Shown: positions 41,827-52,226 of the stretch, piece after piece
Layout of the letters: every line of letters starts with the position of its first letter
Numbering within the stretch: position 1 is the first letter of the stretch
NCBI GenBank assembly: GCA_012837155.1
Contig: CP051546.1
Coordinates: 343,474-407,473 of the forward strand
Source: Flavobacterium sp.
GTDB lineage: Bacteria > Bacteroidota > Bacteroidia > Flavobacteriales > Flavobacteriaceae
Reading direction: 5' to 3'
Length of the DNA: 64,000 bases
The notes under the pieces: model-generated
Told to the model about the DNA's origin: nothing
Database searches by the model: none
The model's input: only the letters and a program-made list of their open reading frames with translations
Translations under genes and position numbers: made by a program

Positions 41827-42725
41827 ATGAAAAATATAACGCATTTGGTTTATTGCATACTGATTAGTTACAGATGCAGTTGTTTTGCTCAGGACTGTCA
41901 AAAAACCTTTAGTTAGCGCAATTACTGTGACTGCCCTTAAAACCGATATGTATCAAATGGCCGGAGGACCATTTTAACGGTAGAGAAGCTGGAACATTAG
42001 ACGAATTAAAAGTGTCGATGTGGCTCGCCAATAAAGCAAAAGAAGCCGGAATGATTCCTGCTGGAGATGATGGAACCTTTTTTCAGTTTTTCGATTTATA
42101 CCGACACCAGATTACCTCAAACACCAGCTTTAAAATTGGACAAAAAACGTTTGCTTTATGGAAAGACGTTTTGGTTGCGGAAACGACAAATATCAAAGTA
42201 GATGCCCCATTAATCTATCTTGGCAAAGCTACGAAAGAAGAAATAGAAATAGCAGATATAAAAGGTAAAGCAGTCGTTATTTTGGCTTCTCAGGACGGAA
42301 TTTTAAATAATATTTCCCTTTTTGACAGACGTTATCCAGGTTTTGTAAGAAACAAATATTATGATATTTTAGTTCAAAAAGGAGCGGCTGCCCTCATCAT
42401 TGTTGCCGATGCTGAAGGCGAAAAAAGTTGGTCTCAAGTGGAGCCCCAAATGACAAGAGGAATTTACGGAATTGAAGGTCTTCGAGATAAAATAATGTCG
42501 TCAATGCCCGTTTTTCTGGTTGCACAATGACCAATTAGAATTTTTAAAAAATACAAAAGAATCTTTATCTACTCAAGTATTTTCAGAAACATATAAGTAC
42601 CCATCGGTTAATGTTGTTGGAAAAATTGAAGGAACAGATTCTAAGCTAAAACAAGAATATGTGCTATTTAGTGGGCATCAAGATCATGATGGCGTTAGAC
42701 AAAAATATGGTCAAGATTCTATTTA
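41827..42725 (+). pseudogene. M28-family metallopeptidase, 3' part lost at an IS5-type element
   Basis: Starts MKNITHLVYCILI (signal peptide, frame break near 41865). Then VTALKTDMYQMAGDHFNGRE in repaired form, KVSMWLANKAKEAGMIPAGD, GTFFQFFDLYRHQIT, ILNNISLFDRRYPGFVRNKY, and VLFSGHQDHDGVRQKYGQDS. The GHQDHDG motif is the first zinc-binding part of the M28 fold. The catalytic domain should continue (D.GADDNASG-like), but the sequence ends at the IS. Nothing on the far side of the element continues it, so at least half of the gene is missing. Non-functional as assembled. Confidence 0.8.
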
Positions 42726-44198
42726 GTCAATCCTTAAATATGACACAACAGATTGATTGTTAATAACTTGTATATAAAACAACTTAAAAACACTAAGTTG
42801 AATTGCCAAAAGTGTATATTTAGGTATAAAAAAGTGGCAATATGTTAGGTAAAATAAAACCGAATTTTCAGCAAATTTATTTCAGACTAGGCTGACAGAT
42901 CTTATAAACCTTGAGCATCCTTTGGTAAAACTCGCAGGGGAGCTTGATTGGTCAAAAATGGAGTTTGAGTTCCAAAACCTATATTCAGAGCAAGGAAGAC
43001 CCTCTATTCCGATTAGAAAAATAGCAGGTTTACTGCTGTTAAAAGAGATGTTAAAGAGAGTGATGAATCTGTAGTTGAACGTTGGATAGAAACCCTTATT
43101 GGCAATATTTTACAGGAGAATATTTTTTTCAAAACAAGCAACCTTTTGACCCGAGTGAGTTTGTTCATTTTAGAAAGAGACTGAAAGAGAAAGGATTAGA
43201 ATTTATTTTAAGTCAAACAGTAGCCTTGCATCCAGAGGCGAAAAATGAAAAGGAAGTTCAGATTGACACCACTGTTCAAGAAAAAAACATTACTTTTCCA
43301 ACCGATGCCAAATTAGCTAAAAAGGGTAATTGACAATTGTGCAAAAATAGCTGAAAAAGAAGGAGTTAAACAAAGACAAACTTATAAAAGGGTAGCCAAA
43401 CAACATCTTCGGGATGCTTATTTTGGACATCATCCCAAACGAAAAAAGAAAGCTATAATGGCGCGAAAAAAGTTGCGAACCATTGGTAAGCGAGTCGTTC
43501 GAGAATTGGAACGCAAGTTGCCTGAAGAAATTTTAAAACAATACGAAACAGAATTTAGCAATTACAAAAAAGTACTCACTCAGGAAAGAAACAGCAAGGA
43601 AAAAATATACAGTTTACACGAACCTCAAACAGCCTGTATAGCAAAAGGGAAAGCTCATAAAGCGTATGAATTTGGAACAAAAGTAGCGGTAACAAGAGGT
43701 CGAAAAACAGGAGTCATTACCTCAATAAACGATTTTCAGGCAATCCTCACGATAGCAAAACCTTAGAAGAATCATTAGCACAAAGCCAGCGAGTTAGAGA
43801 GCAAATTGGAGGTACAAGACCAACAATAGCAAGTACAGACAGAGGATTTAGAGGTGTCACACAAGTTGAAAATACACAAATAGTAATCCCAAAAAACACA
43901 AAAGAAAAATCAAGATACAAACAAGACGTTGCCCGAAAAAGATTTAGAGCCAGAGCGGCAATAGAACCAACAATATCCCATTTAAAAAGAAACCACGCTT
44001 TAGGATTAAATTTCCTCAAAGGCGTGGCTGGAGATATTAATAATGCACTTTTAGCAGGTATTGGTTACAATCTAAAAATGAGGTTTAACCATATCAAAGC
44101 ACAATTTATTCTTTGTCTCGAATTTTTAATGCATATTTTTGCAAATGTGTTTTTGATAAAAAATCTAAAACTCAAAAAGTGAGTTTTTAAGGAATGAC
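42726..44198 (+). mobile_element. IS5-family insertion sequence
   Basis: About 1473 bp. Left end GTCAATCCTTAAA and right end TTTAAGGAATGAC are inverted repeats (one mismatch), with TA on both sides (42724-42725 and 44199-44200). The transposase fills the plus strand. Confidence 0.75.
42842..44182 (+). CDS. IS5-family transposase (frameshifted)
   Basis: Starts MLGKIKPNFQQ. The N-terminal DUF772-like part reads LTDLINLEHPLVKLAGELDW, then GRPSIPIRKIAGLLLLKEML and VVERWIENPYWQYFTGE. The DDE part has QIDTTVQEKNITFPTDAKLA, HDSKTLEESLAQ, ASTDRGFRGV and a C-terminal AAIEPTISHLKRNHALGLNF. Frames change near 42880, 43055, 43090, 43330 and 43745. About 445 residues. Probably active if the indels are artefacts. 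Confidence 0.85.
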
Positions 44199-44224
44199 TA
44201 ACTAATTCAAAAGTTTTAAAAATG

Positions 44225-44411
44225 CTATTTTGAAAATTCAAATGTGATTTTTCCTTGAGAAACTTGTCCTCCGGAAAACCTTTTGAATGTTCCTGTAATC
44301 TCTCCTACAATGCTATTTTCGCTAATGGTTGTAAAGGCAACGGTTCCAGTAGTTAATCGGTACACATACGAATCTTGATCTGTTGGATTGGCCAGAATAG
44401 CGGTTCCTTTA
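44225..44411 (-). pseudogene. C-terminal fragment of a lipoprotein gene split by IS elements
   Basis: Reads KGTAILANPTDQDSYVYRLT, then TGTVAFTTISENSIVGEITG, then TFKRFSGGQVSQGKITFEFSK. It joins in frame, over the ISAs1-type element (one GTTCCTTTA copy removed), to a short middle piece at 45667-45709 (VNTNYTLDLN). Over the IS1595 pair it joins to the N-terminal part at 47698-48059. No start codon of its own is convincing. Ends just before the IS5-type element. Confidence 0.85.
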
Positions 44412-45666
44412 CAGGTCAAACGCATTAAAAACCATTAAATTTTTAAAATGATTTTTTTAATATAACCATCTGAAATACAACGAATTAAATTTGTTTTAGC
44501 AATTAAATTTTGTATATTTATCTGATAATCAGATGCTTAATATGAAATTAAAAACAAATTGTTTATATTTGCTCAAACTATTCCAGACTTTAGATTGAAC
44601 AGAAAAAAATTACACCCTTCGGAAAATATTGTTTTCATAACCATACTTGCCGTCATATGCGGGGCAGAAACTTGGGAAGAAATTGAAGATTACGGCATTG
44701 TTAAGCGTGAGTTTTTGGAAACTATCTTAGATTTAGAAAACGGGATTCCTTCTCACGACACGTTTAATCGTTTTTTCTCTTTGCTAAAACCCTCTTTTTT
44801 CGAAGAACATTTCGTGTCTTGGATTAAATCAATATCTAACCATTACAAGGGTGTCGTGGCAATTGACGGCAAAACAGTTCGAGGTTCTAAGCAATCTGGA
44901 TTGAAGTCTGCCATTCATTTGGTAAGTGCTTTTCTACAGAAAACGAAATCTTTTTAGGTCAAATTAAAACAGAAGAGAAATCAAATGAAATTACGGCAAT
45001 CCCAGAACTTTTAAAAGTGTTAGACCTTGAAAATGCTATTATTACCATAGATGCAATGGGTTGTCAAACAGATATAGCAGAAGTGATTATTGAACAAAAG
45101 GCAGATTATATTTTGGCGGTAAAAGAAAAAACCAAAAAGAATTATATCAAGATATTGAAAGTGCTTTTTGATTCCCTCAAAAGACAAATCAAAAATTTAT
45201 ATAACCGAGGAAGTTGGTAGCGGAAGGGTAGAAAAAAGGACTTGTACTGTGATGGATGATTTGAGTCATTTATTAAATCCAACTAAATGGAATTCATTAC
45301 AATCTATTGCAAAAATAGAAAGTGAAAGGTTTATAAAATCAACTGGTAAAACACAGAAATCAACTCGGTTTTATATAACAAGTTTACCTTGTGATGCCAA
45401 GAAAATAGCGGATGCTGTTCGTTCACATTGGAAAATTGAAAACAATTTACATTGGCATTTAGACGTTTCCTTTGGAGAAGATAAGAGTAGAAAAAGACAT
45501 AAAAACGCGGCACAAAATTTTTCGTCAGTCTTGAAATTATCATTAAAAATACTGCTCAATGAAACAATTAGTCCTGTAAAGAAGAGCGTCAGAAGAAAAC
45601 GTAAAATAGCAGGTTGGGATAATCATTATCTTTTATCTTTGTTCAACTTTTAATGCGTTTGACCTG
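44412..45666 (+). mobile_element. ISAs1-family insertion sequence
   Basis: A 1255-bp element. The terminal inverted repeats begin CAGGTCAAACGCATTAAAA and match at the right end. A 9-bp target duplication GTTCCTTTA is at 44403-44411 and 45667-45675. Removing the element and one copy restores the host reading frame, which fixes the boundaries. Confidence 0.9.
44542..45653 (+). CDS. ISAs1-family transposase (frameshifted)
   Basis: Begins [17 protein letters not shown], then [20 protein letters not shown] and [20 protein letters not shown], the N-terminal part of ISAs1/H-repeat proteins. The DDE core shows [31 protein letters not shown], and [20 protein letters not shown] with [13 protein letters not shown]. 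Frames change near 44560, 44930 and 45170. About 370 residues. Confidence 0.88.
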
Positions 45667-45709
45667 GTTCCTTTATTCAAATCAAGTGTATAATTTGTAT
45701 TTACTTTAA

Positions 45710-46672
45710 TAGGTATAAGCGTTTAGGTCGCAAATAAATTATCTTTGTCAAATGACAGAGCGCAATATTTTCAGAGGAGTGAATTCAATAAAATTTAACA
45801 AAGATTTAAAGAAGATAAGGATTGTTTAGAATATTTATCTGAGATAAAATGGCTTAGTGGCTATAATTGTAAACGATGTAATAATGATAAATTTGGGAAA
45901 GGAAAAACATCCATAACCGACGTTGTACCAAGTGCCGATATGATGAAAGTCCAACAGCAGGAACTATGTTTGAAAAGCTTAAATTTTCAATACTAATAGC
46001 CTTTCATATTGTTTTCAAAATAAGTACGAAGAAAAAAAGGGATGTCTTCTTTAGAATTAAGTAATGAATTTGAACTTCGACAAATGACCTGCTGGGCATT
46101 CAAACAAAAACTACAGCAAGTAATGAAGAGCAGTCTAAAAAGCCCATTAACAGGGGGTTATTCACGTTGATGAGTTTGTGATTGGAGGTCCAGAAGAAGG
46201 TAAAAAAGGAAGGAGTAAAGGGTTGAAAAAATTAATTGTCTTGGCTGTTGAAATTTTAGAAGATGGTGTTGGTCGAGCTTACGCTGAGGCTATTGAACAT
46301 TCTTCGGCAATAGAATTAGGTGCTTTCTTAACCAAATATGTTTCAAGCGAAGCGGAAGTAGTTTCGGATAAATGGAAAGGTTACACACCTTTAAAAAAGG
46401 AGTTTAAAATTTGAAACAAGTTGCATCAGAAGATGGAAAGAACTTTAAAGAGCTACATATACACATAATGAATATAAAGGATGGCTCCGAGGAATTCATC
46501 ACCATTGCAGTAAAGACCGTATGCAAAATTATCTTGATGAATACCATTTTAGATACAACAGAAGGTCAAATATGGATACAATATTCGATGTGTTAATAAG
46601 AAAGATGGTGAATTGTAAATAAATATCAATAAAATAAGCACTTAACAAGTGCGAACTAAACGCTTATACCTA
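45710..46672 (+). mobile_element. IS1595-family insertion sequence, copy 1
   Basis: A 963-bp element with ends TAGGTATAAGCGTTTA and the inverse at the right. It is nearly identical to copy 2. Its left flank is TACTTTAA (45702-45709), the same octamer as on the right of copy 2. Confidence 0.85.
45752..46622 (+). CDS. IS1595-family transposase, copy 1 (frameshifted)
   Basis: Same protein as copy 2 but broken by single-base differences near 45800, 45903, 46050, 46157, 46347 and 46400. The intact part VIGGPEEGKKGRSKGLKKLI carries the ISXO2-type DDE motif. The start MTERNIFRGVNSIKFN and zinc-ribbon Cys (YNCKRCNND, CTKCRYDES) are shared. Differences from copy 2 are nearly all base-count changes in runs, so this copy may be intact in reality. 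Confidence 0.8.
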
Positions 46673-46734
46673 TAAAATTATTTAAAAATTAGTTCCTATT
46701 TAATAAGAATGAAAATTAATTATATTAAAAAATA

Positions 46735-47697
46735 TAGGTATAAGCGTTTAGGTCGCAAATAAATTATCTTTGTCAAATGACAGAGCGCAATATTTTCAGA
46801 GGAGTGAATTCAATAAAATTTAACCAAAGATTTAAAGAAGATAAGGATTGTTTAGAATATTTATCTGAGATAAAATGGCTTAGTGGCTATAATTGTAAAC
46901 GATGTAATAATGATAAATTTGGGAAAGGAAAAAACATCCATAACCGACGTTGTACCAAGTGCCGATATGATGAAAGTCCAACAGCAGGAACTATGTTTGA
47001 AAAGCTTAAATTTTCAATACTAATAGCCTTTCATATTGTTTTCAAAATAAGTACGAAGAAAAAAAGGGATGTCTTCTTAGAATTAAGTAATGAATTTGAA
47101 CTTCGACAAATGACCTGCTGGGCATTCAAACAAAAACTACAGCAAGTAATGAAGAGCAGTCTAAAAAGCCCATTAACAGGGGTTATTCACGTTGATGAGT
47201 TTGTGATTGGAGGTCCAGAAGAAGGTAAAAAAGGAAGGAGTAAAGGGTTGAAAAAATTAATTGTCTTGGCTGTTGAAATTTTAGAAGATGGTGTTGGTCG
47301 AGCTTACGCTGAGGCTATTGAACATTCTTCGGCAATAGAATTAGGTGCTTTCTTAACCAAATATGTTCAAGCGAAGCGGAAGTAGTTTCGGATAAATGGA
47401 AAGGTTACACACCTTTAAAAAGGAGTTTAAAAATTTGAAACAAGTTGCATCAGAAGATGGAAAGAACTTTAAAGAGCTACATATACACATAATGAATATA
47501 AAAGGATGGCTCCGAGGAATTCATCACCATTGCAGTAAAGACCGTATGCAAAATTATCTTGATGAATACCATTTTAGATACAACAGAAGGTCAAATATGG
47601 ATACAATATTCGATGTGTTAATAAGAAAGATGGTGAATTGTAAATAAATATCAATAAAATAAGCACTTAACAAGTGCGAACTAAACGCTTATACCTA
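46735..47697 (+). mobile_element. IS1595-family insertion sequence, copy 2
   Basis: A 963-bp element in the same orientation as copy 1, with the same terminal repeats. Its right flank is TACTTTAA (47698-47705). Confidence 0.85.
46777..47647 (+). CDS. IS1595-family transposase (ISXO2-like DDE), copy 2
   Basis: Zinc-ribbon head YNCKRCNNDKFG ... RRCTKCRYDES, a helical region, then the ISXO2-like core GVIHVDEFVIGGPEEGKKGR. The frame breaks near 47368 (after LTKYV) and 47430. The last frame ends HHHCSKDRMQNYLDEYHFRY and NRRSNMDTIFDVLIRKMV. Repaired length is about 290 residues. DEF/E spacing fits the IS1595 DD(36)E/N group. Confidence 0.85.
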
Positions 47698-48059
47698 TAC
47701 TTTAATTTTAGTGTCGGGAAAACTAATATCAAAAATATGCCCTTTTCCTATTAATCCAGCCGAACGAATTGTTCCTGAATCTTTGATAAAATCACCAGTC
47801 GATTTTTTGGTATATGCACCACTAGAAGTATAGCTATAGGTTTTTGCTCCTACATAATTAACTGAAACTTTAGAATAATTAGCCGTGAAATTACAGTTCC
47901 CGTAGTAGAAGCTGTTGTGCTTTCTTTAGTTGTTGCATTATCCAAAGCCGATTGAAATTGAGCCGCAGCTGCTTTTTCAGATAATGATATTGTTTCCTCT
48001 TTGCTACAAGAAGTTAGCATTACTCCAGCAAATAAAAGACTAAAAAAAAATGTTTTCAT
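47698..48059 (-). pseudogene. N-terminal fragment of a lipoprotein gene split by IS elements
   Basis: Starts MKTFFFSLLFAGVMLTSCSK, a lipoprotein signal with the lipobox ending in Cys. Then SEKAAAAQFQSALDNATTKE. After a frame break near 47890 it continues FTANYSKVSVNYVGAKTYSY and IGKGHIFDISFPDTKIK. Here the IS1595 pair begins. The whole protein would be about 190 residues, with a beta-rich C-terminal part. Family not recognised. The gene lies 24 bp after the M16 peptidase on the same strand. Confidence 0.85.
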
Positions 48060-48083
48060 TGTTTAAAATTTGGGATTATAAAA

Positions 48084-50874
48084 TTATTCTTTCGGTACAA
48101 AAGTCAATTCGACTTGGTCGGTATTCTTGAACCAAGTGGCAGCAAATTTCTTTACGCCTTCCATAGTGCTATTTTTAGTAACATTAATCGTGTTTTCTGG
48201 AGCAATAATATTCTCATTATACAAATTATAATTAACCAAGGCACTTAACCAATAGCCATTTACTTTTTGGATTTGGGCGTATTGTTTTTTCTTGGCTTCC
48301 ATGGTTTTATCAAAATCGGCTTGTGGAATTCCTTGGGCTATAATCTTTTGAATTCGCCATCGATGATTTCTTAACCTCTTCTACACGGGTAGGATCACAT
48401 TGGTATTGAATATTGATTGACTGCGTTGCCGTAGGATCCCGTTGAAGATTAGCTCCTACTTGAACGCCATAAGCCGCTCCTGCTTTTTCTCGTACTTCTT
48501 CGGTAAAGCGCAATTGAAGCGAGGAAACAATAAAATCAAAATAATTCGCATTCGATACCGAATACGGAATTTCTTTTTTGTATGATAGCATCACGAAGGC
48601 TTTCTTCTCGGTCATTGCTACTGGAATCGTTTTTTTTGTGATTCCTTTAGGGAAATAATCGCCTCGATCTTTCCATGAGGTAGCCTGACTATTTGCGGGT
48701 AAGGTTGCCAAATATTTCTCTACTAAACCCTTGAGTTTGTCCTTATCGATATCGCCCACAAAATAAAAAACATAGCCTCCCGCATCTTGGTAATACTCCC
48801 GATACAGTTGCTCCATTTTTTTCAAATCAATTTGATCTAAGTAGGCTTTGTCGAACAAATGAACTCTCGGATTGTTCTTATTTAAAATCGTGGTAACCGA
48901 ATCTTGAATTATTTTTTGAGGCGTAATCACTTGTTGCTTCAAGGCATCGTATTGCTTTTGCATAATAAGCTGATGCACTTTTTCATCAAATCGAGGTTTT
49001 ACATACAACAAATGCACCAATTGCAGTAGGTTTCTACATCCTTAACCTGAGTTCCTCCATTAATATTATTGGATAATGGTTTAGATTCAATGCCTACACC
49101 TGCCGTATTTCCTGTTAGAAGTTGCTGAAACGTAAGCGGGTCGTGGTCTCCTAATCCGTAAGACAACAATAATTAGGTAACTGCTCGGCATTAATCAAAT
49201 CTTCGTTTTTTACAAGCGATAAGCCCCCCATTTTTTTGGCATTAAGTAACAATTCGCCTGGATTGTAATTGTTCTTTTTATACACCACTTTTACACCATT
49301 GGAGAGTGTCCACTCTTCGGCATCAAAAAGAGGGATTTTTTTTACTGCCGTTACTTTTCCAGGTTTCAAATCGAGAGTAACAATTTGACATTGGTGGCTT
49401 TCTCTTTCAACTTATCTAAATTCTTGGTGTTTTCTACCCCTTCTATTACAGCAATGATTGCCTCTTTGCTCAAGAATTTGTCCTTGTCAGGACCTGTAAC
49501 AACTATCACTCTGTTTTGAGTTGTGTACCAGTCTTTCAATAAATCATTGATTTCTTTGATAGATACTTTACTCAAGATTTCTTTAACAAAATCATTCACA
49601 AACTCAATGCTCGGCATCGGTGCGTTTATCAAGAAGTTGTTGATATAATCTGGAATAAAAGATTCATTGTCTCGCTTGTCTCTTTGTTGGTAGCTGGTTT
49701 GAAAACCAACGATTAGATTGCTTACTACCCCGATCCAATTCGTCTTGATTGAACCCATTGCGACGAATGTTTTCATTGATTTCATACGCTTTCGTCACAG
49801 CTTCTAGCTCTTGTCCGTTTTTGGGAACAATACTAATACTGTACGTGGAATAGCCATTTACCAAAGGAGCATTCCCTATACCCACATTCAAAAAAGGCGT
49901 TACACTAGTTTGCATCAAATCGCTGATGCGCTGGGCTACCATCGAATTAAAAAGACTTTCCAAAATGCCTTTTTTTAACTCTTTTCCAGTAGGAGGCACC
50001 ATCGGTGTTTTGCGACGGTAATACACCGCTATACTGGGCTGCGTTAGTTCCTTATCGGCTACTGCCACATAATCGGTTGCAGGATTGTCGGCAATGGTAA
50101 ACTCGGGTTTGGGTAGCGGATTTTTGGCGGGTGGTATTTTGGAGAATAATTGATAACTTTACGCTCCATCACTACTTCATTGAAATCGCCCACAATGATA
50201 ATGGCTTGTAAATCGGTGCGGTACCAGTCATGATAAAAAGCTCTCAATTCCTCGGGCTTAAAGGTTTTCAAATGCTCTCAGGCCCTATTACATCGCGTTG
50301 CGAATAGATGCTGTGATTGAATAGGACGGGGACAATTTGTTCTCTTACTCGAGAACCCGCTCCTGCTCGGCTTCGCTTTTTCTTCGAGAATTACGCCTCG
50401 TTCGGCATCGATTTCTTTTTCGTCCAAACTAATATAATAGCTCCAATCGTGCAAAACCGTCAAGGTACTATCAATCAAGGATTCGCTCGTGGTGGGTACA
50501 CTGCTTAGGGTATATACTGTTTTCTCTTGCTCGGTAGCGGCGTTGATATTTTCGCCAAATTTACCCCGTGTTTTTCGAGCATGGTCAGCATGGTTTTTCC
50601 GGGGTAATTTTTAGTCCCATTGAATGCCATGTGCTCTAAGAAATGCGCCAAACCTTGTTGATTGTCTTTTTCCAAAAGAGCTCCTGAATTGGTCACTATG
50701 GTAATAACTCGCACGTCCTTCGGGAATTTTGTTGGCTCGAATGTAGTACATCATTCCGTTAGAAAGGCGTCCTACTCGAACCGCCTCATCGGGTTCTACC
50801 AATTTGTCCAATCCTTTTTGAGCCGATGCCCAAAAGGGAAACACTAGCACCAAGGCTATTATTATTTTTTTCAT
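48084..50874 (-). CDS. Secreted M16-family zinc metallopeptidase (frameshifted)
   Basis: Pitrilysin/insulinase family, about 930 residues with signal peptide MKKIIIALVLVFPFWASA. The inverted zinc motif is AHFLEHMAFNGTKNYPGKTM (HxxEH), encoded at about 50615-50650. The downstream Glu is in EKEIDAERGVILEEK. The second half is an inactive M16 module (VYYFVGDIDKDKLKGLVEKY-like text, AGAAYGVQVGANLQRDPTAT). Six or more frame changes. M16 enzymes cut short peptides inside a chamber. It follows the SusCD genes and may process the imported or captured peptides. Confidence 0.9.
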
Positions 50875-51056
50875 TTTTTTTACTATAATTTTCTTACTAC
50901 TGATTTCTTTGCTGATAATTTCAAAGGGGGGTGGGTATCCAAAAAAAAGTGCTTCTTTGTTGTGAAAGTCATTTTGGATAACACCCTGTTACAATATCAA
51001 AATTTATAGATTTAGTCCAATTGTAAGTTTGAGCTCGTAGTCGAGTTGTCGTTTGA

Positions 51057-51082
51057 GCGTAGTCGAAAACTCGAGACTACGC
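51057..51082. repeat. Palindromic intergenic element
   Basis: GCGTAGTC pairs with GACTACGC; the related CTCGTAGTCGAG lies just before (51034-51045). It resembles the GCGTAGTCGA palindromes I remember from flavobacterial intergenic regions. It may act as a terminator or a REP-type repeat. Confidence 0.45.
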
Positions 51083-51085
51083 CCG

Positions 51086-51556
51086 TTATGACAAAAATAA
51101 TTGAACCCATAAATGGTATAAATGCTACTACTTACTCGAACAATCACTTTAAAAATAACCGCCTTAGTATGCGAATAGCCTTCGTTGGCAATGGTAACAA
51201 TCTACCGATATTCGGCCTACGGGCAAATTGTGATTTAATGGAATTTTCGAAAGCGCTGTCAGCACGCAATTTTGCATTTTGTCTTAAAGCAGCGGCATCG
51301 CCTCCTGTGGTAGACCGTTACATTGCTAATGGTGTATTGCAAGGGGCAAAGTGCCATCTACTCCTTGGATTCGGGTAGATACCCAAGGAAATTGACCCGC
51401 TATACGTTTTGTGTCTAAAACGGGATCCAACACCTTGCGAATGGTCATCGTATTGGGAATGTATACAGCATCTTTGGTAATTAAGTACCCTACTTCTTTG
51501 TTGGTACAACGAAAACAACCCCATACTGATTACTAGGATTACTATTATTTTTTCAT
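51086..51556 (-). CDS. Small secreted protein of unknown function in the SusCD locus (frameshifted)
   Basis: Starts MKKIIVILVISMGLFS, then a break, then KEVGYLITKDAVYIPNTMTI, LDPVLDTKRIAGQFPWVSTR, IQGVDGTLPL.YTISNVTSTT, and DAAALRQNAKLRADSAFE. The signal region suggests export and perhaps a lipoprotein (the lipobox is in a shifted frame, CFRCTNKE). Proteins of this kind often accompany SusD and FAS1-like proteins. I do not recognise a domain. The end is approximate because of three or more frame changes. Confidence 0.6.
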
Positions 51557-51595
51557 CTTTTCTCTTATTATTTTAAAACTTGAAAATTATTTGGA

Positions 51596-52207
51596 TTAAA
51601 AATTACCTAAAGTATAATTGTAATGCAACGAATGCACTACGCCATTGGTTGGCTCAATATCGGTAGAGGCAATGTCATATATGTAATCAGCCATTTCCGA
51701 TTCTACAGAAGATCCAAGGGACCTGTGCTCTGCATACACCGCCCACAGGGCCTTTGAACGTGTACAAGAACAGTTTGCGTCCTGTACTGTGGGGCAACAA
51801 AAACGCCCTCCTTTTCTAGGATTCGGAGAACCCGCTGGAATATCGGCTGCTTTTTTCTTCCCGTCAATCACATGGCGTAATAGCAGGTCTCGGCAATTGG
51901 CTACGGGAACATCGGCTACGGTAGCATACCCATTTTGCAATAGATAACGCAGAATACTGAATTTAGTAGGTCCTACAAAAGTAATCGCAGGATGAGCCGC
52001 ATCTTTACCATCGAACTAAATCATTCAAACCTGCACGAGTAATCATCTCTCACGGTTAAATCCCAATTGTATTTGTCACTTTTTAGGTAGGCTAACATGG
52101 TGCCATTGAACTTGCCATTGGCCTTGCCGGTATCGATAAAATTATCTTTGGTGGTACAAGAACTAAGTCCTACCATTACCAATACTATAAAAACTATTTT
52201 TCCTCAT
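51596..52207 (-). CDS. Fasciclin (FAS1)-like lipoprotein
   Basis: Starts MRKIVFIVLVMVGLSSCTT in repaired form (lipobox LSSC). Then NGTMLAYLKSDKYNWDLTVE, MITRAGLNDLFDGKDAAHPA, TFVGPTKFSILRYLLQNGYA and LLLRHVIDGKKKAADI. The FVGPT and LLRHVI elements match the H1 and H2 positions of FAS1 domains. Ends TNGVVHSLHYNYTLGNF. Breaks near 52195, 52065, 52015. Surface-exposed lipoproteins of this kind are common companions of SusC/SusD pairs and may help binding. Confidence 0.72.
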
Positions 52208-52226
52208 TTTATTCGTTTATCATTAA

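Larger units (their letters stand above)
45710..47697 (+). mobile_element. Composite of two direct IS1595 copies with a 62-bp core
   Basis: The two copies enclose 46673-46734. An 8-bp duplication TACTTTAA (45702-45709 and 47698-47705) brackets the pair and not either copy alone, and 8 bp is the usual IS1595 target duplication. Excising all of it with one octamer closes the lipoprotein frame (FPDTKIKVNTNYTLDL). This suggests that the pair moved in as one unit, or that one copy duplicated in place. Confidence 0.7.
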
